64,000 nt of DNA. It comes from Bacteroidota bacterium. Its GTDB lineage: Bacteria > Bacteroidota > Bacteroidia > Bacteroidales > UBA5342. Positions 44,256 to 55,200 of this stretch are shown piece after piece. The DNA lies in the NCBI GenBank assembly GCA_003249935.1, contig QKHT01000212.1, positions 124,001 through 188,000 on the forward strand. The letters run 5' to 3'. The notes below the pieces were generated by a model, which worked only from the letters and a program-made list of their open reading frames with translations, searched no databases and was not told the DNA's origin. The translations under genes were made by a program, and so were the position numbers. Each line of letters opens with the position of its first letter. The stretch's first letter is position 1.

Positions 44256-45962
44256 ATGGCAAATTTCTATTTGGATAATCCCGATTTGAGGTTTCACCTC
44301 AGTCATCCGCTGATGCAAAAGATTGTAGCATTAAAAGAGCGGAATTTTAGTGAAAAAGATAACTTCGATTATGCCCCCATGGATTTTGAAGATGCCATGG
44401 ACAGCTATAATCAGGTATTAGAAATAGTAGGCGAAATTTGTGGTGATATTATTTCGCCAAACGCCGAAAGTGTGGACCACGATGGCCCGGCACTTATCGA
44501 TGGCCGTGTGGAGTATGCCGCAGGCACAAAAGTAAACATCGATGCGTTGGTTAAAGCCGGTTTGATGGGTATTACCTTGCCCCGCAAATATAACGGCCTT
44601 AATTTCCCGATTGTACCATATATTATGGCTGCCGATTTGGTTAGCCGTGCCGATTGTGGTTTTGTAAACATTTGGGGGTTACAGGATTGTGCCGAAACCA
44701 TTCATGAATTTGCAAACGAAGAACAAAAAGCACACTATCTTACCCGTGTGTCGGGTGGCGAAACCATGGCCATGGACCTTACCGAACCCGATGCAGGTTC
44801 AGACTTGCAAGCGGTAATGTTGAAGGCGACTTACAGTGAAGCAGATGGCATTTGGTATTTGAACGGTGTTAAACGATTTATTACCAACGGTGATGGCGAT
44901 ATTTCACTGGTATTGGCACGTTCTGAATCGGGCACCCTCGACGGCCGTGGTTTGTCGATGTTTATCTACGACAAACAAAAAGGTGGTGTAACCGTTCGTC
45001 GTATCGAAAATAAAATGGGTATTAAAGGTTCGCCTACATGCGAACTTGTGTTCAAAAATGCACCTGCTGAGTTGGTTGGTGACCGTAAAATGGGTCTTAT
45101 TAAATATGTAATGGCATTGATGAATGGTGCACGATTGGGTATTGCCGCGCAAAGCGTGGGCGTTTCGGAATCGGCCTACCGCGAATCGTTGTCGTATGCA
45201 AAAGAACGTAAACAGTTTGGTAAAGCTATTATCGAATTCCCCGGAGTGTACGAAATGCTTACAAAAATGAAAGCAAAACTCGATGCATCACGCACTTTGC
45301 TTTACGAAACCAGTCGCTTTGTGGACATGTATAAAACTTACATGCACATTGCCGAAGAGCGTACGCTAACGAAAGACGAACGTGAGGAGATGAAAAAATA
45401 CCAAAAATTGGCCGACATCTATACCCCACTTGCCAAAGGTCTCTCCAGCGAATATTGCAACCAGAATGCTTACGATGCTGTTCAAATCCATGGTGGTTCG
45501 GGCTTTATGAAAGATTATCCGGTTGAACGGATCTATCGCGATGCGCGTATTACGTCAATTTACGAAGGCACCACTCAGCTTCAGGTTGTTGCTGCAATCC
45601 GTGGCGTAACCACTGGTGGCTATCTCGCTCAAATGCGCGAATATGAAATGATGGAAATTAAACCCGAGTTGTTACCTATTCGACGCAAACTCATCGTAAT
45701 GACCGAGGAGTACGATCACATTGTACAGCGCATTATAAAAACCAAAGACAACGAACTTATTGATTTCCATGCACGTAGATTAGTTGAAATGGCTGGAAAC
45801 ATCATTATGGGTTACTTGCTTATGCTCGACACTAACCGCGACGAGCGCTTCCGTCGTTCGACAGAGGTATTTGTTAGCCAGGGCAAATCAGAAAACCATC
45901 AGCGTTTCGAATTCATCGAAAACTTCTCGATCGATGAATTAAGCAACTACAAATGGGTTTAA
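44256..45962 (+). CDS. Acyl-CoA dehydrogenase (large, etf-linked)
   Basis: 568-residue flavoenzyme, partner of the upstream Etf. MAMDLTEPDAGSDLQAVMLK and NGVKRFITNGDGDIS are the flavin-site motifs, KERKQFGKAIIEFPGV the helical-domain signature, and RDARITSIYEGTTQLQ contains the catalytic Glu. About 150 extra C-terminal residues (after EGTTQLQ) form a helical tail seen in the large bacterial acyl-CoA dehydrogenases. Transcribed with etfBA (45-base gap) and ended by the hairpin at 45998. The operon should feed fatty or amino acid derived acyl-CoA electrons to the quinone pool; the Etf-quinone oxidoreductase is not in the window. Confidence 0.94.
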   Translation: MANFYLDNPDLRFHLSHPLMQKIVALKERNFSEKDNFDYAPMDFEDAMDSYNQVLEIVGEICGDIISPNAESVDHDGPALIDGRVEYAAGTKVNIDALVKAGLMGITLPRKYNGLNFPIVPYIMAADLVSRADCGFVNIWGLQDCAETIHEFANEEQKAHYLTRVSGGETMAMDLTEPDAGSDLQAVMLKATYSEADGIWYLNGVKRFITNGDGDISLVLARSESGTLDGRGLSMFIYDKQKGGVTVRRIENKMGIKGSPTCELVFKNAPAELVGDRKMGLIKYVMALMNGARLGIAAQSVGVSESAYRESLSYAKERKQFGKAIIEFPGVYEMLTKMKAKLDASRTLLYETSRFVDMYKTYMHIAEERTLTKDEREEMKKYQKLADIYTPLAKGLSSEYCNQNAYDAVQIHGGSGFMKDYPVERIYRDARITSIYEGTTQLQVVAAIRGVTTGGYLAQMREYEMMEIKPELLPIRRKLIVMTEEYDHIVQRIIKTKDNELIDFHARRLVEMAGNIIMGYLLMLDTNRDERFRRSTEVFVSQGKSENHQRFEFIENFSIDELSNYKWV

Positions 45963-45997
45963 AATAATTGTATAAAACCTTAGTAAACACTTTATAT

Positions 45998-46039
45998 TAC
46001 CCCAAAAGTTGATAAAAAACTTTTGGGGTATTTTTTTTT
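45998..46039 (+). terminator. Intrinsic terminator of the etf operon
   Basis: Thirteen-pair perfect stem TACCCCAAAAGTT/AACTTTTGGGGTA, 7-base loop, then nine U. Confidence 0.95.
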
Positions 46040-46365
46040 CGTCCAAGAATGTGCAATATTCCTATTTTAGTATTTGGCTTATTTTGGACTATTAGGACTT
46101 TCGCACTTTAAAAATTACAAATACTTTAACAAATTACCGAACATCCGAATTCACATCATTTTTTTTATACCGTTATTAAGCGACTGCTAATTAAATTAAT
46201 TTACGAAGCTCGAAGTGATGTAGTGACACTAATTTTTGATGGTGTCATCAATAGGTTCGGGATATTCAAAGTGGGAATTTTTTAGTTTAATTTTTCCTTG
46301 GTCGTCTAAATGCGTTTGTCCCGGAAGTAACGAGCGAACGTATCGAACCTTTCGCAAAGTTTTTG

Positions 46366-46373
46366 TACTTTTG
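46366..46373 (+). promoter_or_regulatory. -7 box (TACTTTTG) of the ubiA-like/maf unit
   Basis: Exact TAnnTTTG, 16 bases before the chosen ATG and inside the longer frame that opens at 46363. The 320 bases between the etf terminator and this box hold nothing else but a short TGACAC/GTGTCA hairpin near 46223-46246. Confidence 0.6.
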
Positions 46374-46389
46374 GCTAAATTTTATTTCA

Positions 46390-47376
46390 ATGGACTTTTT
46401 AAGGTTGATCCGTTTTGGCAATTTGGTTTTTATTGCAATTATACAGTGGTTAATATACCGTTGTGTGGTGGTGCCGGTAATACTAACCGAAAACTATCAA
46501 CCTGCTATGCCAAAATTGATGTTGTGGTTATTAATCGCCAGTACAACTCTTATTACCGCTGCCGGTTATATTATTAACGATTATTTTGATGTAAAGATAG
46601 ATGAGATAAACAAGCCCGATAGAGTGATCGTGGGCAAAAGCATTAGTCGACGATTGGCAATGGGTTTACATCAGTATTTTTCTGTTGCAGGAGCACTTAT
46701 TGGCCTGTATGTATCGTACGAAGCAAAAAGCAGTCTGGTTGCAATTATTATTGTGATAACACCGGGAGCCTTATGGTTTTATTCTTCAGTTTACAAACGT
46801 ATGTTGTTAATTGGCAACATTGTGGTGGCATTTTTAGCGGCTACTGTACCATTAATATTAATTGCCGTTGCCGAAAACGGGTTTCAACACAAACTAAATA
46901 GCGAAGCCATGATGCAGAGTAGTTTAACACATCACATCATTGCTATTGTGGGTGTTTTTGCTCTGTTTTCATTTATTACCACACTGATGCGCGAAATTAT
47001 TAAGGACACAGAAGATGCCGATGGCGACCGCGAATTGGAATGTGCCACACTACCAATAGTCTATGGTACCACTGTGGCAAAATATAGTGTAATAGGTTTG
47101 GCTGTACTTACGCTTGTTTTGGTCAGTTATATTTATTACAGTTTTTTGGCATATCCCGACAATGACATTACCTTTAAGTATTTGCTGTTTATGGTAGTTA
47201 TGCCATTAATCATTTTAATTGTGCGCATTGCCACAGCAAATGTAAAGGACCATTATACCCAAGCCAGCAAACTACTTAAATATATTATGTTGGCCGGAAC
47301 CTTATATGCTGTGGTATTTTACTTTTATTTGGCCAAATCTTCCGGTATTTTATTTTTTAACTATTTAATTCAATGA
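46390..47376 (+). CDS. UbiA-family prenyltransferase
   Basis: Integral-membrane prenyltransferase with about eight or nine helices, 328 residues from MDFLRLIRFGNLVFIA. Both Asp-rich motifs are intact: NDYFDVKIDEINKPDRVIVG (NDxxDxxxD) and KDTEDADGDRELECATLP (DxxDxxGD). Bacteroidota copies in this position are usually annotated as geranylgeranylglycerol-phosphate geranylgeranyltransferase; menaquinone (MenA-like) or haem O transfer are alternatives not excluded by sequence. It is translationally coupled to maf (ATGA overlap). Confidence 0.86.
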   Translation: MDFLRLIRFGNLVFIAIIQWLIYRCVVVPVILTENYQPAMPKLMLWLLIASTTLITAAGYIINDYFDVKIDEINKPDRVIVGKSISRRLAMGLHQYFSVAGALIGLYVSYEAKSSLVAIIIVITPGALWFYSSVYKRMLLIGNIVVAFLAATVPLILIAVAENGFQHKLNSEAMMQSSLTHHIIAIVGVFALFSFITTLMREIIKDTEDADGDRELECATLPIVYGTTVAKYSVIGLAVLTLVLVSYIYYSFLAYPDNDITFKYLLFMVVMPLIILIVRIATANVKDHYTQASKLLKYIMLAGTLYAVVFYFYLAKSSGILFFNYLIQ

Positions 47377-47960
47377 GTGCTCCATTAATAAATCTCGAAA
47401 AGTATTCTATCATTTTAGCTTCACAGTCGCCACGCCGTAAACAACTTCTAAAAGACTTAGGTATAATATTTACAACCAAAACACGCGATATAGACGAAAG
47501 TTATCCCGCAGAAATGCCGGGCGAGGATGTTGCCGCATTTTTAGCCGATAAAAAAGCCGCCGTTTGGATGCCACAACTGGCTTCCAATGAGCTAATTATA
47601 ACTGCCGATACGGTAGTTTGCTACAAACATCATGTTTTGGGAAAACCCGAAACGCGGGAAGAAGCAATTGAAATGATTGCAATTCTTTCGGGCAATGTTC
47701 ACCAGGTTTATACCGGTGTTTGTGTGGCTACTACGGCCCGAAAGGAGGTTTTTTCGGTATGTACCGATGTGACATTTGCCACTTTAAGTCCATCAGAAAT
47801 TGCTTTTTATGTCGATAACTATCGTCCATTTGATAAAGCCGGAGCCTATGGCATTCAGGAGTGGATTGGATACATTGGTGTTGAGCGTATTAATGGCTCA
47901 TATTTTAATGTGATGGGACTACCGGTACAGCGATTGTATACCATACTTAAAACTTTTTGA
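47373..47960 (+). CDS. maf: Maf-family nucleotide pyrophosphatase
   Basis: House-cleaning dTTP/UTP pyrophosphatase of 195 residues. IILASQSPRRKQLLKDLGI holds the conserved S-x-R-R; LIITADTVVCYKHHVLGKPE the catalytic Asp and the GKP; DKAGAYGIQEWIGYIGVERI the G-I-Q. The Q in YGIQ and the overall type agree with the YhdE group acting on dTTP/UTP. Four-base overlap with the prenyltransferase. Confidence 0.93.
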   Translation: MSAPLINLEKYSIILASQSPRRKQLLKDLGIIFTTKTRDIDESYPAEMPGEDVAAFLADKKAAVWMPQLASNELIITADTVVCYKHHVLGKPETREEAIEMIAILSGNVHQVYTGVCVATTARKEVFSVCTDVTFATLSPSEIAFYVDNYRPFDKAGAYGIQEWIGYIGVERINGSYFNVMGLPVQRLYTILKTF

Positions 47961-48017
47961 TATATGCTTTTACAAAATAACCTGCCTCTTTTTTCGTTAT
48001 CGTTTTATTTTGTTTGA

Positions 48018-50465
48018 ATGAAATATACAAAATATTTATATCTTCTGATTTTCGTGCTGTGTGCAGTGGTATCTTCTTTTGGGCAAAATCAGGTGCGCTC
48101 AACCCGTATTATATATGGTAAAGTGATAGATAACGAAGGAAAACCACTCGATTTGGTTTCTGTTTTTGTAAAAAATTCGCCACGTGGTACAACAACCGAT
48201 TCTAATGGCAACTTCGAACTAAAACCCGATGGACGAGATTCTTTGGTGGTCACTTTTTCACGTATTGGATGTATTACCAAAGATGTATTAGTAAGCCATA
48301 ATTCGGGAAAAACCGAACTAATTGTTACGCTACAATACAGTGCCACTGTTATGCAGGAAGTTTCGGTTAAAGAACAACGTCATGCCGATTATAACCTGTC
48401 GCGACTCGATTCGAAACTTGCACGTATTGTTCCCGATGCCTCCGGTGGTGGCGTAGAGGCTTTGGTAATGACCCAACCCGGTGTATCGACCAATAGTGAG
48501 CTTAGCTCGCAATATATGGTTCGAGGCGGCAATTTCGATGAAAATTTAGTGTATGTTAATGATGTGGAAATACACCGGCCGTTTTTAGTTCGAACGGGAC
48601 AACAGGAAGGTCTCTCTTTTGTGAACCCCTGGATGGTACAATCTGTCGGTTTTTCGGCAGGGGGGTTCGATGCTAAATATGGTGATAAAATGTCGTCGGT
48701 ACTGGATATTCGTTATCGAAAACCAACCCGCTTTGGTGGCAATATAAGCGCAGGTCTGCTTGGTGGAAATATCAATATCGAAACAGTAGCCGACAGTAAC
48801 AGGTTTACTATGCTACACAGTTTAAGGTACAAAAGCAATAGTTATCTGTTAGGCACCCTCGATACCAAGGGCGAATACAACCCAAGTTTTGTGGATTATC
48901 AAACCTATATGACATACAAAATAAACGAAACATCATCGTTCGAATTTCTGGGTAACTTTTCGCGCAATCGTTACGAATTTGTGCCTCAGAGCCGCGAAAC
49001 AAAGTTTGGCACCTTTAATACAGCTCTGGCTCTTAAAGTATATTTTGATGGCTGGGAAAATGATCTTTTTCAAACATCTACTGCGGCATTAACATACAAC
49101 TACCGCCCAAATGGCAACAAATTATATAAAATTATTGGAGGTATATTCAATACAGTTGAAACCGAAAATTATGACATTCTTGGTGAATACTGGATTAACC
49201 AACTCGATAATAATCAGGGTAGCAGTACTTTGGGCGATAGCATACAAAATATAGGTGTGGGTGGTTATATGCAACATGCCCGAAATCAGTTGAATGCCAC
49301 AGTTACTTTTGCTGAATTTAAAGCGGCAGAGAATTTTAAAAATCATGCACTGTTGTGGGGATTGAAACTCCAAAGGGAAATGATTCATGACCGTATTAGC
49401 GCGTGGGAATTACGCGATTCGGCAGGTTACTCATTGCCTTATGATGGCATGAAAACGAACCTCTACGATGTATCGCGTGCTACGGCCGATTATACAGCCT
49501 ATACTTTTTCGGGTTATGTTCAGAGTAACTTTCGGTCGGTTTTTAATGTAAAAGGACTTAGCTGTTCAATGGGTGTTCGACTCAATTATTGGTCTTTTAA
49601 TCAGCAAGGCATCGTTAGCCCACGTATTAATCTCTTTTATGAACCCGGAACCTCAAGACAGTGGGTTTACCGGATGGCTATGGGCGTATATCAGCAACCG
49701 CCATTTTATAAGGAGATTCGTAACAGTAAAGGCGATTTAAACGAAAACATTTTGGCTCAACGTTCGTATCAGATTTTGGGCGGTATAGATCGGTACTTTA
49801 TCCAATGGGGTCGTCCGTTTAAATTTACGGTTGAGAGTTACTATAAACAAATGGACCGGTTAATACCCTATGATGTGGATAATGTACAAATTAAATATTA
49901 CGGCAAAAACTTGTCGAAAGGTTTTTCAACCGGCATCGATATGCGGCTCTATGGCGAATTTGTGCCCGGTATCGACTCGTGGTTAAGCCTATCGGTTATG
50001 CGAACAATGGAAGATCTTTACAACGATCAGGTTACGCTTTACGACGAAAAAAACAATGTGACAGGCACACTTTATCCGGGATTTCTGCCCCGCCCTACCG
50101 ACCAGCGCGTTAACTTCTCTATGTTTTTTCAGGATTATTTACCGGGAAAGCCACAATACAGGGTTCATCTTCGAACAATTTTTGGTACCGGATTGCCTTT
50201 TGGTCCGCCAAATGGCGAAAAATATCTTATGAAATTCCGCATGCCACCTTACCAGCGGGTAGACCTTGGATTTTCGCGACAGATTGCATCCAAAACACCT
50301 GCATGGTATAAAAATATTTGGTTGGAATGCGAAATATTCAACCTTTTTGATATTAATAATGTAAATTCGTACTTTTGGATTAATGATATATATGGCCATA
50401 TGTTTGCCATACCTAACTACCTGACAGGTAGAAGATTGAATATAAAAGTATCGATAGATTTCTGA
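48018..50465 (+). CDS. TonB-dependent outer-membrane receptor with carboxypeptidase-like domain
   Basis: 815-residue 22-strand barrel. The signal peptide (MKYTKYLYLLIFVLCAVVSSFG) is followed by a CarboxypepD-regulatory-like domain (about 28-115: IIYGKVIDNEGKPLDLVSVF), the plug (about 118-225: QYMVRGGNFDENLVYVNDVE and GFDAKYGDKMSSVLDIRYR), and the barrel to a C-terminal aromatic strand (RLNIKVSIDF). There is no SusD gene next to it, so a SusCD carbohydrate uptake pair is not indicated. Cargo unknown. The gene is one base before rsmE and may be co-transcribed with rsmE-ruvX-def. Confidence 0.92.
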   Translation: MKYTKYLYLLIFVLCAVVSSFGQNQVRSTRIIYGKVIDNEGKPLDLVSVFVKNSPRGTTTDSNGNFELKPDGRDSLVVTFSRIGCITKDVLVSHNSGKTELIVTLQYSATVMQEVSVKEQRHADYNLSRLDSKLARIVPDASGGGVEALVMTQPGVSTNSELSSQYMVRGGNFDENLVYVNDVEIHRPFLVRTGQQEGLSFVNPWMVQSVGFSAGGFDAKYGDKMSSVLDIRYRKPTRFGGNISAGLLGGNINIETVADSNRFTMLHSLRYKSNSYLLGTLDTKGEYNPSFVDYQTYMTYKINETSSFEFLGNFSRNRYEFVPQSRETKFGTFNTALALKVYFDGWENDLFQTSTAALTYNYRPNGNKLYKIIGGIFNTVETENYDILGEYWINQLDNNQGSSTLGDSIQNIGVGGYMQHARNQLNATVTFAEFKAAENFKNHALLWGLKLQREMIHDRISAWELRDSAGYSLPYDGMKTNLYDVSRATADYTAYTFSGYVQSNFRSVFNVKGLSCSMGVRLNYWSFNQQGIVSPRINLFYEPGTSRQWVYRMAMGVYQQPPFYKEIRNSKGDLNENILAQRSYQILGGIDRYFIQWGRPFKFTVESYYKQMDRLIPYDVDNVQIKYYGKNLSKGFSTGIDMRLYGEFVPGIDSWLSLSVMRTMEDLYNDQVTLYDEKNNVTGTLYPGFLPRPTDQRVNFSMFFQDYLPGKPQYRVHLRTIFGTGLPFGPPNGEKYLMKFRMPPYQRVDLGFSRQIASKTPAWYKNIWLECEIFNLFDINNVNSYFWINDIYGHMFAIPNYLTGRRLNIKVSIDF

Positions 50466-50466
50466 T

Positions 50467-51186
50467 ATGCAACTATTTTATTCCGAAGATATACAAAGTA
50501 CAACACTTACGCTCGATGAAGCCGAAAGTAAACATGCGAGACAGGTTTTACGTTTGAAAGAGGGCGATAACATAACCGTAGTCGATGGTAACGGCAATCT
50601 GTACCATTGTGTCATCACAGCTTTTACAAAGCATAATGCCATCGCACGGATAAACAAAACAGAAATAAAGTTCGGCAAACGACCCTACACATTGCATGTT
50701 GCATTAGCACCCACAAAAAACATCGACCGCTACGAATGGTTTCTCGAGAAGGCAGTTGAAATAGGTGTCGACGAAATTACGCCGATCATTTCCGCACACA
50801 GTGAACGTAAATTGGTAAAGACCGAACGCTCCTTAAAGATTCTGATTTCTGCGATGAAACAATCGGTAAAGGCAACTTTACCAAAACTAAACGAACCAAC
50901 CCTATTTGGCGAGTTCATTAAAATGACGCATCAAAATTTGTTCATTGCTCATTGCAGCGAAGATAATCAAAAGCAACCATTGCATCTATTGGTCGAACCA
51001 GATACAAACCATACCATTCTTATCGGACCGGAAGGCGATTTTACTGATGATGAAATTACGATGGCACGAATGGCGGGTGCAAGGGCTATTTCGCTTGGTT
51101 CCGAAAGACTGCGAACCGAAACAGCCGGTGTTGTGGCGGTTCATACAGTAAATCTAATAACAAATATTAAAAAACAACATATTTAA
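50467..51186 (+). CDS. rsmE: 16S rRNA m3U1498 methyltransferase RsmE
   Basis: SPOUT-class enzyme of 239 residues. N-terminal PUA-like domain (ESKHARQVLRLKEGDNITVV), then the knot domain with KNIDRYEWFLEKAVEIGVDE, ILIGPEGDFTDDEI and ISLGSERLRTETAGVVAVHT, the RsmE signatures. The TAA of this gene shares one base with the ruvX ATG. Confidence 0.95.
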   Translation: MQLFYSEDIQSTTLTLDEAESKHARQVLRLKEGDNITVVDGNGNLYHCVITAFTKHNAIARINKTEIKFGKRPYTLHVALAPTKNIDRYEWFLEKAVEIGVDEITPIISAHSERKLVKTERSLKILISAMKQSVKATLPKLNEPTLFGEFIKMTHQNLFIAHCSEDNQKQPLHLLVEPDTNHTILIGPEGDFTDDEITMARMAGARAISLGSERLRTETAGVVAVHTVNLITNIKKQHI

Positions 51187-51614
51187 TGCCCCGGATACTT
51201 TCTATAGATTATGGCCGTAAACGGGTTGGTATTGCGGTAACCGATCCGGCTATGATTGTAGCTCAGGGATTAACAACGCTAACCCCCGACAAGGTAAATG
51301 CATTTTTGAGAGAATACATACCCCGCGAACAGGTTAACACGATCGTATTGGGCTGGCCTACCCGACTCGACAACTCAATGTCGGAGACAACATTAATGGT
51401 AGAACGGTTTTATGTAAGTCTGCGATCGATTTTTCCAAAAGTACTTATCGTAAAACAGGATGAACGATACACATCAATTATGGCACAGCAGGCCATGATT
51501 GATGGCGGCATGAAAAAGAAAGACCGGCAAAATAAGGCGATGGTCGACCAGATCGCTGCGACGATTATTTTACAGGAGTATTTAGAACAACAACGTAATA
51601 ATTTAAACAGATAA
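51186..51614 (+). CDS. ruvX: YqgF/RuvX-family RNase H-like nuclease
   Basis: 142-residue RNase H-fold protein: RILSIDYGRKRVGIAVTDP with the first catalytic Asp, NTIVLGWPTRLDNSMSE, and VKQDERYTSIMAQQAMIDGG with the conserved D-E-R. QNKAMVDQIAATIILQEYL carries the last Asp. Implicated in Holliday-junction or rRNA processing. Overlaps both neighbours by one base (TAATG each time), so translation is chained. Confidence 0.93.
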   Translation: MPRILSIDYGRKRVGIAVTDPAMIVAQGLTTLTPDKVNAFLREYIPREQVNTIVLGWPTRLDNSMSETTLMVERFYVSLRSIFPKVLIVKQDERYTSIMAQQAMIDGGMKKKDRQNKAMVDQIAATIILQEYLEQQRNNLNR

Positions 51615-52165
51615 TGATATATCCAATTTCGGTTTTCGGAAACCCCGTTTTAAGAAAAGAGACAAAAGAGATTGATGCTAACTATGAAGGCCTCAATGAA
51701 TTGATTGAAAACATGTTTGAAACCATGTATAAAACCAGCGATGGTATTGGACTTGCTGCCCCACAAATAGGTTTGCCCATACGATTGTTTGTTATGGATT
51801 TGGACCCGTTTGGTGATGATATTCCGGAACTTAAAGGATTTAAAAAAGCATTTATCAATGCCAGAATAACAAACTTTTATGGCGATAAAGTATCCGAAGA
51901 AGAAGGTTGCCTTAGTTTGCCCGGAATCCACGAGAACGTGCCGCGCCATAACGATATTGACATTACTTATTACGATGAAAACTTTGTTTTGCACAACGAA
52001 AGTTATTCGGGCTGGGCGGCAAGAGTTATTCAGCATGAATATGACCATATCGAAGGGAAATTATTTATTGACTATATCTCTCCTATTCGTCGTCGTTTAA
52101 TCAAGAGCAAATTAGAAGCAATACAAAAAGGTAAAGCAAGTGTAAAATATAAGATTAAACTATAA
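51614..52165 (+). CDS. def: Peptide deformylase
   Basis: Metalloenzyme removing formyl groups from new proteins; 183 residues. Three canonical motifs: GIGLAAPQIGL, EEGCLSLPGI (metal Cys) and IQHEYDHIEGKLFID (HExxH variant HEYDH). Its inner loop (DPFGDDIPELKGFKKAF) is of the Bacteroidota length. No fmt gene is next to it. Ends in the terminator at 52169. Confidence 0.96.
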   Translation: MIYPISVFGNPVLRKETKEIDANYEGLNELIENMFETMYKTSDGIGLAAPQIGLPIRLFVMDLDPFGDDIPELKGFKKAFINARITNFYGDKVSEEEGCLSLPGIHENVPRHNDIDITYYDENFVLHNESYSGWAARVIQHEYDHIEGKLFIDYISPIRRRLIKSKLEAIQKGKASVKYKIKL

Positions 52166-52168
52166 TAC

Positions 52169-52201
52169 AGAAATACAGTCACATAGACTGTATTTCTTTT
52201 T
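52169..52201 (+). terminator. Intrinsic terminator after def
   Basis: Twelve-pair perfect stem AGAAATACAGTC/GACTGTATTTCT, 5-base loop and a U-tract. Ends 15 bases before the next gene's ATG. Confidence 0.9.
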
Positions 52202-52216
52202 AATACTCTATAAATT

Positions 52217-55200
52217 ATGAAATATCCATTTTTAATGCTGTTAAGTTTGCTGCCGTTGATAACGGGAGCAAAGGAGAAAAACGTTGGAGATGTACTTACA
52301 CAATTCAACATCAAGTATCAACCTCAAAAAATTTATGTCGAAACCGACCGAAATTATTATCTGCCAGGTGAAACAATTTTTTTAAGCTCGTGGATCTTAA
52401 ATTCCATAACTGGTATTGTGGAAAACCGCGACCTATGGGTTAATGCCGAACTTATTGCACCCGACAAGTCTTTAGTAAAAAGATATTTGCTTTTGGTAAA
52501 AAAGGGCAGAGTCGAAGGTAGTATTACATTGGGACTCGATGTTTTACCCGGACAATATCAGTTAAATTTATACACCGGTTGGAGTTATAATTTGGGAAAT
52601 GATTTTGTTACCACCAAACCGTTGTTTGTATTAAGCGAATCGAGCAAATTGCCCGATTATAAACTTACAAAAACCATTAAAACAGGTACAAAGGGTGATT
52701 CGCTCATGCTCACTCTCGACTTCCCTGTCGACGATAACACACCCAACTATGGTTCGTATAAAATTAATCTTGGAAAAACATCTGCCGAAGGCTTCTTTTC
52801 GGTAAGAAATCGGGTGGCTCAAATAGCCATTCCAATTAAAGAGAGTGCTCCGGATAAACTTGAAATTTTTTGGGATTTTAACACGCCGGCCGGAAAAGCT
52901 ATTAAGCGTCAGATTATCTCGAAATCAGAAGCCCCGGATATTAAATTCTATCCCGAAAGTGGATGGCTGTTGGCCGATAAAAACTGCAAAGTGGCCATGG
53001 AAGCCATTAAAATTTCTAATGGCTTACCATTACAGCTCGACGGCGAAATCACAGAGGTTCAATCCGGAAAAAAAATTACGACAGTTTCAACGGGCAATGA
53101 TGGGATGGGAGCTTTTAGCTTTACCCCTGTTGCCAATACAAAGTATCAATTTACCACAGGTGGTTCAACCAAATATACTTATGAACTGCCCGAAGTTAAG
53201 AGTAATGGTGCTATAATTAAAGTGTTGTCGCAAACGGCAACAACCATTACACTCGAAGCAGCACAAAATGGAATGGATGGCGATTTTACCCTACTTGGGT
53301 ACAACTCGAAAAAGGAGTTGCTGAATAAAAAACTTAGTGCCGAAGCGTTACAGAAAATAGAAATTCCCGTATCGGGGTGGCCTGCAGGAATTATTCGTTT
53401 TGCACTGTTCGACAAATCGCAAAATCCGATTTGCGAAAGGGCCGTATTTATTCAGCCTAAAACCAATGCCTGCCTCTCTGCTTCAATTGTGCCCGATTCG
53501 GTTAATGCACGAAATAAATTAGATGTAAAATTAAATCTGAAGTCGGCTAATGGAGCTACAATTGGCGGTTCACTTGCCGTTTCGGTTGTCGACGAATCGC
53601 AGATAAATGGACAAGGTAGCGACCAAAGTACACCCCTTTCGTGGTTATTGCTTGGCAGTGAGCTTCCGGGTTTTGTGCGCAATAGTGCCCAATATATTGT
53701 TGGTAATAAATACTATTCGCCGGAAAAAACAGATCTGTTAATGCTGGTTAAAGGCTGGTCGCAGTACGAATGGATGAAAAAAATGTTGGATGACAACATC
53801 ACAACAGCTTCGCACGATACCATATTTTATATTAAGGGAAAAGTATTAAATCCACTGTTTAAAAGACCAATATCGGGATATAATGTTAAGATGAGTTTTT
53901 CGTTACGTGGTCAAGCCAGCAGTGGAATGGATGTAACGGATAAAAATGGTGAATTTGTGTTTAGATTTCCACCATTTGTAGATACATTAACTGCTTTTAT
54001 GCAGGTGGCAAATAAAAACAAAGAACTTACCAACACTTTGTTATGGATAGACCAACCATGGGAAAGAGTTAATATTGACATGTTTTCGGCAGCGGAAGTA
54101 AAATCGAGGGATGAAAAAATTGTTGGTAGTCTCAATCGCCCCGATTATTATGTAACTGCATCCGAACAGTTTGTAAAGAGCGATTTAACTGAGTATTCCC
54201 GTATTTTTAATATTCGGAATCACAAAAGAAACGACGATTTCAGTATACCGGGTGGTGATACCATAACGCTTACCGAAGTGGAAATTGTTTCGCAAAAACC
54301 GCTTTCTACACGTATGCGTAAGGCTGCTGAATTTGGAAATCCGGATTATGTACTCGAAAAAGAAGAGATTACAGCCACAGCATCCGAATTAAAATCATAC
54401 ACCAGTATTTTTGACATCATTCTGGCCCAAATTCCACAAATCAGTTACGAGTGGTTCGACCCCGAAGCGTATCCGGAAGGTGCACTAAGTAAGAAAATTG
54501 GTTCCAATAAGTATATTTTTGTACCTGGAGCCAATGTAATTCTTAAAAATGTAAATTCTATTTACATTGACGGACAAGCCGTTGTACGCACATTTGATGA
54601 TAATGGAGATGCAGCCGATACCGAACAAACGGCCAGAGGAAACCTTGCAGATGTAGCCTTGATGCCAGTAAAGAATTTAAAATCGGTTGAATTTTATGAA
54701 AATCCCAACAGCAACATTTCAAACGACGAATTGCTAACCATAGCTCCGCAGTCTCAGCTTAGCTTTAACACAGGAAAACTCGTTATAACCACAGTAAGTG
54801 GTGGTGGAATACACGGTGAAGCACGTGCGGGATCGCAAATGTTTAAGATGCCTGGCATTACACTTGCCCGCAAAATTTATCAGCCAAATTATGCAGTGGT
54901 CGACGAGGCAAAGAAAATTCTTGCAGACAAACGCAAAACCATTTTCTGGAATCCAAATCTCACAGTCAATGAGAATGGTGAGGCGTTATGTTCATTCTTT
55001 TTAACCGATGGTGGCAGTGCATTGCATTTAAAAGCAAGTGGTTTCGGCTCAAATGGTGAAGCACTAATCGTTGATACCATTTTCGATGTTAGCTGGGGGC
55101 AAGCAAAAGCCGATCTACAGGCTTTAACAAATCTTAAAATTGAAAACGACAAAAAAATGGCTGCCCGTGTACTTGAGTTTAAAAACTGTACCGAAATGGC

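Noticed and set aside
42300-45962. Electron-bifurcating Etf complex
   Set aside because: No ferredoxin, NADH or FixCX-type partner is adjacent, and the third gene is an ordinary large acyl-CoA dehydrogenase; a conventional Etf route fits.
48018-50465. SusC of a SusCD polysaccharide utilisation locus
   Set aside because: No SusD gene follows, and the neighbours are rsmE, ruvX and def; called a generic TonB receptor.
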